64,000 bases of DNA from Siderastrea siderea (taxonomy: Eukaryota; Cnidaria; Anthozoa; Scleractinia; Rhizangiidae), in assembly GCA_964030785.1 (NCBI GenBank), contig OZ034968.1:73147427-73211426 (forward strand), in the 5' to 3' direction. Under the pieces are notes generated by a model. The model did not search any database. It was not told the origin of the DNA and saw only the letters and a program-made list of their open reading frames with translations. Positions 53,695 through 64,000 of the stretch are shown here, one piece after another (the stretch's first letter is position 1; every line of letters begins with the position of its first letter). The translations under genes and the position numbers were made by a program.

Positions 53695-56600
53695 ATGGAG
53701 GATACATCTGAAAATGCCGAAGCCGAAAACAAAATAGAAATTTCTCGCTGTAAATGTTCACTGAAATATGTTAGCGTTGCGTGTAATAGGACGCCATTGT
53801 GTGTGGATTGGGGAAGGAATGGATGGGTAGCTTATGGTGCAAGTTATTCTGTAGCTTTGTGTCGTCCAGAGGTGAGTTCAGTAAATTTTCTGCTAAGTCC
53901 CCTTATAGTCTGACTGTTTTTGCTCCACGTGCAAAGCCAACGCAGCCTAACTGCAGTGTACCTTGCCACTTATTTCCATTAAAATTTTCTCTGAATTCGA
54001 CTGTCATTTTTGTTTGGTGTTTTGACCACCGTAAACTTTAATTCACTCGATAAGTGATTCTCTCATCCAGCGAGAGATATGACGAGTGATTGCTTTCATT
54101 AAATTTGTTTGCCATCAAATATACCAAACCAATACTAGCAAATTACTAGCAAATTTACAAAATCAGTGTATAATAATCAAGTGCGAAGGGTAGATTTTAT
54201 TGGTTAGTAAATAAATCTGGAATCTAAATAAAGTAGGATTATTAAGCGCCATGCATGACTGTATTTGCCTTGGGTTTACAGCCTGTCAATACATAAGCTT
54301 AACATGAATTTTAAAAATGAATTTCAAAAATTCGAAGGTTTCCCCTCACTGGTGTATAAGCTGGGTATTAGACTCAAAGTAAACTCTGCCTAATAAAGAA
54401 TTTGTTGTTCATACTTGATTGTACATGACTTGTAGTTCCACAAACATCACCATACCATTGACATTTGAATCTTCACGAAATGGTTGAAAGGTTTCTTTTT
54501 TTTTGTGAGAAATTTACTGGGATATTAAACTAGAAATCCTACTATTATGTTTTTCAGAGAGCTAATGCATTCGGGACAATAGGGCATATGCTCAATGGAC
54601 ATAAAGATAGGGTCAATTGTGTTAAGTGGATTCCACAAACATCATATGGTAAGTTAGGAGTGTGGTAAAAATTGTAAATTCAGATGTGCATACTTTTGTG
54701 TTGGCTTTACTTGTAAATGGTATACATGGTGCCTGCTTGAAACAAGTTTTATGACAAAACAAGAATCAACGGCCCCCTACATTATACAACTTTCATTGAA
54801 TTATAGTAGGATATGGCATGTTAGACTGTAGTAGCATTTCAGTGATAACTGCAAAATACATGCATACCTTTTCATGAACTGTAGTCGTTTTGAATACTTT
54901 CACACTCATTGAGCAGTAGAATGATCTGCATGTTTTGTTCTTTATTTCAGAGGATGAAAATGAGTTAGTTTCAGGTTCAACTGATAAATCAGTAATTGTA
55001 TGGCAGAGGAAACCTGCTGAAGGCTATAATGTACATGTAGGTTATACAATATGTGATTTTATCAACACATGCAACAGCATTTGCTATTTTTATGTTGTCT
55101 AGAAACTGAATTTATTATTAACTGCATTGATTCGTAAAAGTGGCTGCGTTTGAATATTAAGAAAAGTTTTACAGTGTATCATTGAAAATTAAAATTTTCA
55201 ACTGAATAGCTGCTATTGTCATCAGTGGCTAATATTTTTATGTGTGACTTATTAATTATTATTTTTGTTCATGCAAGGACCATTCTACTTTTCATCCACA
55301 GAGTTTACCTGTGGCTTATTATTGCAGCATTTAGATTATGAAAGAATTGTGAAAAATTAATAGTGTCATAATAGTCCTAGGTGTTCATGTACCTGGATGT
55401 TGTTACATTTCTCTTTTGAATGTTTCACAGTGGGAAGTTTCTGCCATTCTGGAAGGTCACCAGGGAGCTGTAAATTCTGTTGCTGCCATTAGTATTTTAC
55501 TTCCCAATAAAGTAGAAAAAAGAACAGTGATAGTTTCTGCATCTGCTGACTCTACAGTCAGGATATGGGATCGTAAAGGCCCAGGAGGTAAGATCACAAA
55601 TCAGACACATGCCTACGTGTGGGTTAACAGTGAAAGAAATTTAGCTTTTTTATTTATAAATTTAATATTTTACTACATAATTTAGTTAGTGAGTTAGGTA
55701 ATGTAATGTTAAGAATTGTGATGGCTGAATTAAGGAATTCGACCATGACTAAATAGAGTTATCTTACCTTTTTGTACAAGTCAACATTGGCAAATCTAGC
55801 ACTTTGTATAGGTTGCAGAGCCTGAAGATAAAGTTGGGACACTCAGTGAAAATGTTCCAGAATGCTGAGATACTGTATTTCTGCCCTGTCATTATAACAT
55901 ATTTTCTTTGGCAAAAAGGAGGGGACTCAGGGCCACAGGCCCTTCTGATTGATAAAACATAATTAACGCCTATAAGGCAGCGTGGAAACTGTTCAACTGA
56001 GACCTTCCAAAATGAAACTGATGGCAATTGACAAAGACACTTTGCAAACAATGGTTATCGCTGCCTTCCAGAACTTTCATGTAAACTATATACATCTGAT
56101 TCATGGTAGGCTGTGACTACCAAGAGAGAGTTGTTAAATAATCTACATGTAGAAAGAAATGTCAGGGACTGACAATGGTGGGCAAGGGCAAGATGGAAGG
56201 GGGAGGGAGTGTCGCATTCCTCCAACATTTAATCTCTCTACATGCACAGCTGTAAAAGCCTAATGTGGCTGTTTATTATCTTACAGGTAACTTTAGCTGT
56301 TTACAGACTGTGTCTTTTGGAAAAGGATTCATTTTAGCTGTGACACTTTCAATTCTTCCTGGAACAACTGGTAATGAAATAATTTTAATATAATTATTAT
56401 CAGTGAATAAAATATTTCAAGTATTTCTGGTTTAAATTTTTAACTAAGAATAACTAGCTCTAAAACATTCATGAAATTTTGCTCTTATAGTTCCTGTGAT
56501 TGCATGTGGAGGAGAAGACAGCAGAGTGCACTTGTTCACAGAGAATGGTAATCAGGTGGGAATATAAAATACTAACCCAGTTACACTGTACACTGGCTTT

Positions 56601-56820
56601 GAAGAACTTACAGCTTTAATAAGTGGCAGATCCAGGGGAGGACATCTCCACTTTTTGTAAGAAAAAATGAGGCCTGGAGGGCTGAATTGTTTTTCATGGA
56701 AACTGCACCTTAGCTCATAAAATAGGGGAAAATGAGCTTCCAGCATACAATGTATACATTTTATTTCTGATAAAAGTATTGATGTTTAGATGTTGAAACC
56801 ACATTTCGTCAGTAGTAGAA

Positions 56821-56902
<82 letters not shown>

Positions 56903-59900
56903 AGAGGAAAGGGCACTTTTGTAACGAAAAAAGGGAACTTTCGTAACGAAAAAAGGGAACTTTTGTAACGTCGGGAACTTTTGTAACGAAAAAAGGGAAC
57001 TTTTGTAACGATTAATGGGGAACTTTTGTAACGACAGGGAACTTTGGTAACGGCAAGGAACTTTTGTAACGTAGAAACAGGGAACTTTAGTAACGAGTGT
57101 AGGGACAGTGTGAGTCGCACAGTCACCTCTTTAATCAACCTAGAAAAATGGGGATTGTTCCAATAGTCAAATCTCTTTGTTGATTTCGTTTAAATACATA
57201 GTTACAACCTTCTGTTTACGATTTCTTAAAAAAACAAGCTGGATCACCTTCAGCGTCCGTACGGAATTTAAGCGGCAAAATTCCACACGTTTGTCCGCAC
57301 TATTTACCAACCATTTTTTTTTGTAATTTTTGCGAAGCCTAACCTGTCAAAAATATGACAAAATGTTTTTTCATGCAGGCAGAATTCATGTACATTATAC
57401 CTACTAAGGAGCTCTATCCCTTTTCCGGACAAAAAAAAATTCCAATCTTTATCCAGGTCGGATAACCTGAAATGACTGGTATACTGCATTTAGTTGAAAC
57501 TGCGACTACGACATCTGTTGGAACTCAACGAACACATAAACCCTCAATTTAAACTATCTTTTAGTCAATTTTTTGCTCTAAAAGCAAGATGCAATGAACG
57601 GTCATTTTACATAAGAAAAGAACCGTCTTGGTCCAACAAATGTAGTGTTGTTACACAAAAATCAAAACCTGAAAATAAGAAAAATTAAAAGGGTTTGGGT
57701 TGTTACAAGAATTAAAAGAACATCATATAATTAGTAAACACAAAGAACAAGCGAGCTGGTTTAGGTATCACTAGGTGTCAGTGGATTCTGTGGAAGGGAG
57801 AAAGCCTTCTGACATGCCATGAAAAATAATACAACACTTAAGAAAAGGCAAGACCAAGAAGTAAAATTTAAGATTTGTGATTGTTACGGGCCGGTGATAG
57901 GTCGCAAAAGAAATAACACAAACGTCTACCTGTTTTCTATCTCACACCAACTGTATCTAAGACATGCGACGTTTATGTATAAAAATGTTTGAACGGTCTA
58001 GAGCTTGTTTACCTTGATGTGTAGTATTCACAGCCTTGACACCTGGCATAATAATTAGTCGCAGGTCTCAAGTGCAGGGTTACCCTCGCACAAGATACCT
58101 CGCAATTTGATTTATGTGCAAGTTAGTTTTGTTTTTTTTCGTTTTTTATGTAAATCAAATTTTTCTTATTAGAATTTTAATGTTTTTCTTCACTGTAATT
58201 ATAAGTTATTATAGTCAAGAAACGTTGCAAATTTTTTTTCAAAATCCTCAGGAGAAAATCAATAAATGTACTTGTAATTTTATTCTATCCCCCCTTCGGG
58301 TAAGGCAGTGTTCACCTTGCGCTCTTATTGCGGAGGCCCACAAATTGCTATGGAACTTCAGCGTTCATGTGGCATAAAATAGACGTTTATCCAATCTCAA
58401 CGACGCTTTTCATCTCAGCAACCTATTAATTCAAAAGATGAAGGATAAAAGACTTCTTGGAACTTATGGCCAACTAACAAGTTAAGTGGCTCCTATAATG
58501 TTCTTAAGTGACTTTCCTTAGTAATTTGTAACTAATCACTTCCCTACCCTGCGTGTAGCTAAATAGGCAAGGACTTTTCTTGGTCGTCTATGTAACGGTA
58601 TAGATCGGGTAACAGTCTTACAGCTTATGGCTTTAAACCCTATTTAGCTTGGGAGTTGGGGAGAACAAAGAGCCCACGCTCAATTTGAATGCTACAAGCT
58701 TTCTAATGTGCAAGAAAAAGCCACCAAACTGTGTTACTTTCCCTAAAATTTAGCTAGAAACAATTTGGTGTGACATGTCTTTGTCCATCCAATTTGGTGT
58801 TGCTATGGCAACCATATTTCGACAGGTGCTTTTTCACAATTTTAAGTTTTACTGTTCTAAATGAAAAATTTTATTTCCACTTCGCTAACTTTTACATTTT
58901 TACACCATTTGAGTCTTCTTGTGTTGCTTTTCAATGGTTATTGTCCAATGTTAATGGTTTCTCAAGGTTTTGGAAAAAGCAAGGAATTACGTCAGGTGAC
59001 GTCATCAAATGTTGTTATTGGACCTCAAAGGAAACGTTTTGGGACACCTGTATCACCCTCGACATTTTCTTGTCAAGGCTTTAATACTCTCGGAGTTGGA
59101 TCAATTTTTGTCCTCACAATTCTTAACCTCGGATGTACAAGGGATGGGAGGGTTGCCAGCCCCATAAGGTTTTTCTTGCATTTTTCTAATATGATTCTTC
59201 ATCAGCACCTGCCATTTTCAGTAGCTGTACGCATATACCTTAGACACATTTTGACCTAAGTTTGGTGAGAATCGTTTGCTATGGTTACGAGATATGACGT
59301 CATAAGTAGCAGGTGGTCAAGCCATTTTTGAGTAAAAATGCGTGTTGTTAGGTGATAAAAGATAAAGAAGCAAAGTGCTTAATTATGTCATATTCTACTT
59401 GTGTAGCATTAAAAATGTCAATTTCCGCCTTTTTATGAGAACTTCTACAATACTAGATGGTGGCGTCACAGGCCCCCTGCAGCGCCACAACCCATAAAAT
59501 GTATCTCATCTTGTAGAGCACATCACAGACTAAAGGCAAAATCTTTTCAAAACATGGTAACATATAAGAAACCCAAGAGAGGTTCCATCACCCCCCTCCT
59601 CCCATTGTACCACTCTGGGGGGATGACTTTTCCCGTGCGTCCGAGGGTCACGACTTCGCTCGAAAAAAGCTTCAGCTAAAGGGGGAGGAAAGGAAAATTT
59701 TAAACTTAATTGTGCTATATGTTACATTTTAAGATCGTTTTGATCATTCATTTATTGGTTTGAATTACTTTTAGGCCAATTTTGGTGGTTTTCAGAGGTT
59801 TTGACAAGAACATGAAATCTTAGATGACGGATTCAAGATGGCCGCCATTTTGGCAATAATGACGTATTACTCACATCATGTGACGTCATCAGGTCATGTT

Positions 59901-61548
59901 ACGAACTTCAAAAGAAAGATTTTTGGACGTGCTATCGAAGTTTCGTTGTCGTAGCTTAAACTTTCTTGGAGTTAAGAAGGCGGCATTTTGTACCTCCTCC
60001 AAGCTCTGGAACAAAAAAAGTCCAAGCTGAATAGGATTAAGAATGGACCCTGTAACAGTTAAAAGTGGAATTTTTAGCAACTTTTAACTGTTACTGCAGT
60101 TTATTTGAACAGATGATATTAAATGGTGCGAAAAAACTTGAAAATACCGTTCACCACTACAATGTACATAAATAGTTAAAAAAATTAAAGCCACTTACAT
60201 TAAGACCCCATTTGGAACCTCTAGCTAATTAAGCGCAATAATATACAAAGATATCAATCAAGGATAAGTTAAAAACATTAAAAAAGTCAAATGAAAGCAG
60301 AGAAGTATGTACAAAGTTTCCTGCAGACCACTAAATAGTTCAAAAGGTTGTCCTAACTTTGCGCTACAAATCAGACCGCGTGAAGGCTTGCACTACAAGT
60401 TTAGTAGGTGATACTCAATCATCATCATCTTGTTTATCATTCTTTTGTTCATCTGCTTTTTACTTGAAGTAAAAGGTACACGTTCTTCATAAATACTTTT
60501 ACTACTAAATGCACTCCTCTGCAATATTTTATTTAAAGTTGTCCCGGAGCTACGCCCTCTTTCTTGTACGACGAAACGATGGTTGTCTCGGGTACTGTAT
60601 AAAACTTCACCGTTTTGTGCATTGCTTTGGAAATGTTTCTAAGCAACAGAATAGCTCACAGGCAGTCAGTTGTATATTACACAATTAGTATTACTCGTTT
60701 TTACTATAATTCAGCGATACATTGAGTCGTATATATAGTTCCTGCAACCATACACCCTTACGGCCATTACCGCGAAAAGCGCCAAAGTAGAATAAATGCA
60801 TTTCCACAGCTCTAACTCCTCTTCCTTTTTTAGGACAAAGTTCAATTTTTGGTCAACTATTTCTCTCATACTAAAGTTTAATTTGATTGCATTAAACTTC
60901 ACAATCTCTCAAGAAATTATTGTGAAACCACCTTCTGGAACTTCTAGCAAATAGGGAACTTTTGTAACATCGCCGCTTTTTTGACATTAGTAACTTGAAA
61001 TCTCCATAAAAAAAGAAGGATTTATCCGATTCACTCCAAGTTTTCTTTGTTGCATTGGCAAAAGATAGCTTCAACTTCCTCTAAAATTATAGCGCGATTG
61101 ACCGACTTAAATTGTCAAACTCATTTGTTCAAATTCGTGATGTAAAAAATGGGCTTTTTCCGAATCGTGATTCTTTTCATGGACATGAAAAGTCAAACAC
61201 GTACACGGCAGATTTTTGTGAGCCAAAATAACTCAGATTTAAAGTGCTGTGGTAATTGAGAGAATCGTTTGGCGCATAAATGGTAAGGCAATAGCTACAA
61301 CTTAGCACAGAAATGGATTTTATTGCTTTTAAACAAACAGTTACCACAACATAGGGCACTTTCGTAACCTCTCGAGGACACATCAGAGCCTAATACATGC
61401 AGATTTGTGTGGTATTAACTGACTACTTGCATGCAGTGGGTTTACAGCAGTAAGTATTCCCATGATTTTATTTAGTTTTTTCTGCAAAGATCTAAGCATA
61501 GCTATCATCAAGAGAGACAAAAGTTACAAAAGTGCCCGACTTTTCTTC

Positions 61549-61610
<62 letters not shown>

Positions 61611-64000
61611 AATATTTTTATTAGAATATTTGTACTCTGTACATCTACAGTACATGTACAGGACTAAGAATTCATGCAAAATATCCTGGTAAAAGTATCA
61701 ATGTTTAGATGTGAAAACCACATTTTTTCAGTAGCAGAAAAAACAAGAGAGAGATAGATGAATTAGAATATTTGTACACACACACGTACCTGTACATCCA
61801 CATCTACATGTAAGTACTAACTAAAGAGTTCATGCAAAATATGCTGGTACCTGAATTACTGACTGAAGTTTCAATTCCTTTTCTTGATATTTAGTTTGTA
61901 AAAGTTCAAAGTTTACTGGGCCATGAAGACTGGATAAGAGGTGTGGAGTTTGCCATAGAAGGTTAGTTTCCTTGCTTCATTGTGCTACATACACTAACTA
62001 CTGTTAGTATGAGTTAAGATGATGGAAACTTGACTGGTTTTCATTAAGCCTACCGGACACTTCTAGTTTACTGCATTGCAGTACTCCAAATGTTGTCAAA
62101 TGGTTGCAAATTTATCTTGTTTTTAGATAATGAGTGAATTGTGAGGAATATACTCAGGAGGCGGTGAGAGTAGAGGTACCTTAGTAGTTTTGCCACTCAT
62201 TATATCAAACCAAACTGGCAGCTGTTTGAATTAAACTCTTGACATGGCAAACTTAGGAAAAAGAATTATAATAGTGAACTGGAAACAGCTTGGTGAACTA
62301 CATGTTAGGAGTATCACTACTCCCCTCTGGAATGACAGACCATCCTAGCTAATTTGGTTTGTTTGCAGGGCTTTCAATAAGAATCTGAGTAGGTGGCAAA
62401 ATTTTAGGAGTAGGCGGAGAATGAAATACTCGCGCCAAAGGCGTAAGATTCGAGGGGGTCCAGGGGTATTCTCGCCCAGAAAATTTCCAAGATTTGGGCC
62501 TCTTAGAATGCATTTCCTGCATTCTAGAGCAAGAATTAGGGTATTTGAACAGAACAGGAAACACAAATCGCCACTGAAATTACTCAGAATTCTGGCAAGA
62601 TTCTTCTGTTTTTCATGAATAAATCTTGGCCAATCCAGGACTCATTTTCTGTGGCGAATGTTTCTCATGTTAGTCGTAAATTACATGTATGAGGTAATTT
62701 CTCAATCAAATAGGTGGCGAGTTAATGAAGAATAGCCGGCCCTTATTGAAAACCCTGTGTTTGTTTGCTTTTTTTTCTTAGATGGTGGTGATCTTCTTCT
62801 TGCTAGTTGTGCACAGGATACATTCATAAGAATCTGGAGAATTTCACATGACAACAAAATACACAAATCTAAAGCAAACAATGTACATGATGAATTACAG
62901 GAGCTGAAACTTACCTCAAACATTTTTAATATCACCAATAGAGGTACATGCCATAATTAAAATTAATGTGATCTATAATTTAATTTCACTTCAAACAAGA
63001 TACAGTATTATTAATAATAATTATGGACATGTCTGTCATACTGCAGTGTATCTCTATTTATGCTAAACATTCTTGGCTAATATTAATTTTAAGTGTAGTG
63101 CATTTGTCACTTGTGTTTTAGCACATTTTGACGTCTTCTGTGATCTATTACTGAACAGATGCAATATGGCAACATGGAATCTTTTTGTTTTATAATGAAG
63201 AGACAAAAGTTGCCAATGATGACATCATCTATGCGTCTGTCCTCTAATTGATCACACCTGAGAACAATGAAAATTTGCATAGATTTCAGCATATTATATA
63301 AAATTTAATTTCACTTGAAAAAAGATACAATATATTAATTATGGACATGTCTGTCATACTGCACCGTATCTATATTTATGGTAAACATTGTATGTGCATT
63401 AATTTTATTACCTCTTACATGTGTAAGTACATGTACCGGTACTTAAGTTAAATGTGTATTGTTATAAAACCTATAGGATTAGAGAAAGAATTTTCTGTAG
63501 TTCTGGAATCAGTGTTGACAGGACATGAAGGTTGGATTTATGGCGTTCACTGGCAACCTGCTGTTAGGAGAGGTATTAGCACATTGGTGACATTATTACA
63601 AAATTTCTTTGAGTTCTCTTGTTTTCTTCCAGCCTTTAACTTTACAGAAAAGCTCTCAAATTGTTTTGACTGTTACTCTAACCTGTCTACAGTTGTTTGT
63701 TATTCCATCCAATAGAAACACTTGAACAAACCACCTGAAAAGTCAAGATTATCCATTACATAACCCCTTTAAAAATCGTTAGCAAATTTGACTTACCCAT
63801 TATTCACAGCATTTTTTAAACTGTTAAACACTTTTTTTTTTGAAAAATTAAGTGTTAAAAAAACTAATTTAATAACAAATGTTGTTAGTTATCTGTTTCT
63901 TACATTTTCCCACGGTATTGTTTACTGTGGGCACCAATCAGTATTTAATCATTATAAAATGTAATGCCTTTTTCTGTTGCTTTTAATTAATAATAACAGG
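53695..64000 (+). CDS. Elp2: Elongator complex protein 2 (WD40), 5' part
   Basis: Nine coding exons, 985 bp: 53695-53871, 54558-54648, 54951-55036, 55431-55587, 56287-56370, 56491-56555, 61895-61961, 62782-62943 and 63477-63572. All have GT-AG borders and keep frame. The 328 residues seen carry WD40 repeats: GHKDRVNCVKW..STDKSVIVW, GHQGAVNSV..SADSTVRIWDRKG, CGGEDSRVHLF, GHEDWIRGVEF..CAQDTFIRIW, GHEGWIYGVHWQP. This order and wording match animal ELP2, the beta-propeller subunit of Elongator, which forms the Elp1-Elp2-Elp3 core and supports wobble-uridine tRNA modification. The start fits the family N-terminus. Roughly 40% of the usual length is present; the rest lies beyond the window. CAG at 63997-63999 could be the exon 10 acceptor. 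Intron 6 is inflated by a 4.65-kb insertion. Confidence 0.95.
56827..56900. repeat. (GA)n microsatellite, left of the intron 6 insertion
   Basis: About 37 GA dinucleotides directly next to the left end of the hAT-like element. The matching tract is at 61552-61607. Confidence 0.95.
56901..61551. mobile_element. 4.65-kb hAT-like TIR element inside a (GA)n tract
   Basis: The left end CCAGAGGAAAGGGCACTTTTG is the near-inverse of the right end CAAAAGTGCCCGACTTTTCTTCTGG. Both ends abut (GA)n, so an 8-bp AGAGAGAG target duplication would be invisible. GGGAACTTTTGTAACG motifs are tandem at the left (56910-57100) and scattered at the right (60953, 61351), like subterminal transposase sites. The CAGAG-type terminus suggests hAT. 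No transposase is recognised in the interior, so it is non-autonomous or decayed. It lies in intron 6 of Elp2. Confidence 0.7.
56910..57100 (+). repeat. Subterminal tandem repeat GGGAACTTTTGTAACG
   Basis: Nine diverged copies of a 16-bp core separated by short A-rich spacers. The same core recurs near the right end of the element at 60953 and 61351. Confidence 0.85.
61552..61607. repeat. (GA)n microsatellite, right of the insertion
   Basis: About 28 GA dinucleotides. It is followed by a diverged duplication (61609-61860), in which GCAAAATATCCTGGTAAAAG and AACCACATTTTTTCAGTAGC repeat sequence also seen at 56765-56826. Confidence 0.9.
62366..62757. mobile_element. hAT-like MITE in Elp2 intron 7
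   Basis: Left end CAGGGCTTTCAATAAGAA, right end CCCTTATTGAAAACCCTG. TTTGTTTG lies immediately left (62358-62365) and again 2 bp beyond the right end (62760-62767), consistent with an 8-bp duplication. 392 bp, no transposase. Its right end lies 24 bp before exon 8 of Elp2 and supplies or displaces the pyrimidine tract region. Confidence 0.75.

Noticed and set aside
58770..59259. Two overlapping open frames in Elp2 intron 6
   Set aside because: They lie inside the hAT-like element, overlap in different frames and show no known domain; chance frames are more likely.

Overview
The window is animal nuclear DNA: split genes with GT-AG introns, AATAAA poly(A) signals, low GC, and very dense small DNA transposons, microsatellites and retroelement tails. 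The gene content (two Not-class homeobox genes in tandem, expanded neuropeptide-type GPCRs, an unfamiliar secreted Cys protein pair) and the repeats fit an anthozoan cnidarian, most likely a stony coral. Species cannot be decided from the sequence, and the taxon is an inference.

Layout. 1-15 kb has no convincing intact gene. Most of it (895-9433) may be one old TIR transposon, filled with later insertions and minisatellites. At 12.4-13.0 kb a 564-bp Mutator-like element with a perfect 9-bp target duplication carries the 5' end of a RecQ-type helicase gene. 15.3-35.1 kb is a mirror-image locus: GPCR-A (+), secreted protein A (-), secreted protein B (+), GPCR-B (-). Each half holds a receptor gene and a secreted-protein gene facing tail to tail, and the two secreted-protein genes diverge from a 1.8-kb central spacer. 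Splice phases match between the copies, so this is an inverted duplication of a two-gene unit. The introns are full of TIR elements, a Penelope-like fragment and a LINE tail. 35.1-41.8 kb is gene-poor, with two hairpin MITEs, a LINE tail and a dead hAT transposase fragment. 41.9-50.6 kb holds two tandem two-exon Not-type homeobox genes. 53.7-64.0 kb holds the first nine coding exons of the Elongator subunit gene Elp2, which runs off the right edge; a 4.65-kb hAT-like insertion sits in its sixth intron, inside a (GA)n tract.

How the parts relate. The homeobox genes are probable transcription factors. Elp2 is a housekeeping tRNA-modification factor. The GPCR/secreted-protein pairs are the most interesting part: duplication kept each receptor beside its secreted neighbour. 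That could reflect shared regulation or simply copy number; no ligand-receptor relation can be read from the sequence. I reconstructed exons by hand from splice signals, reading frame and paralogue comparison. Untranslated exons and alternative starts are not resolved.
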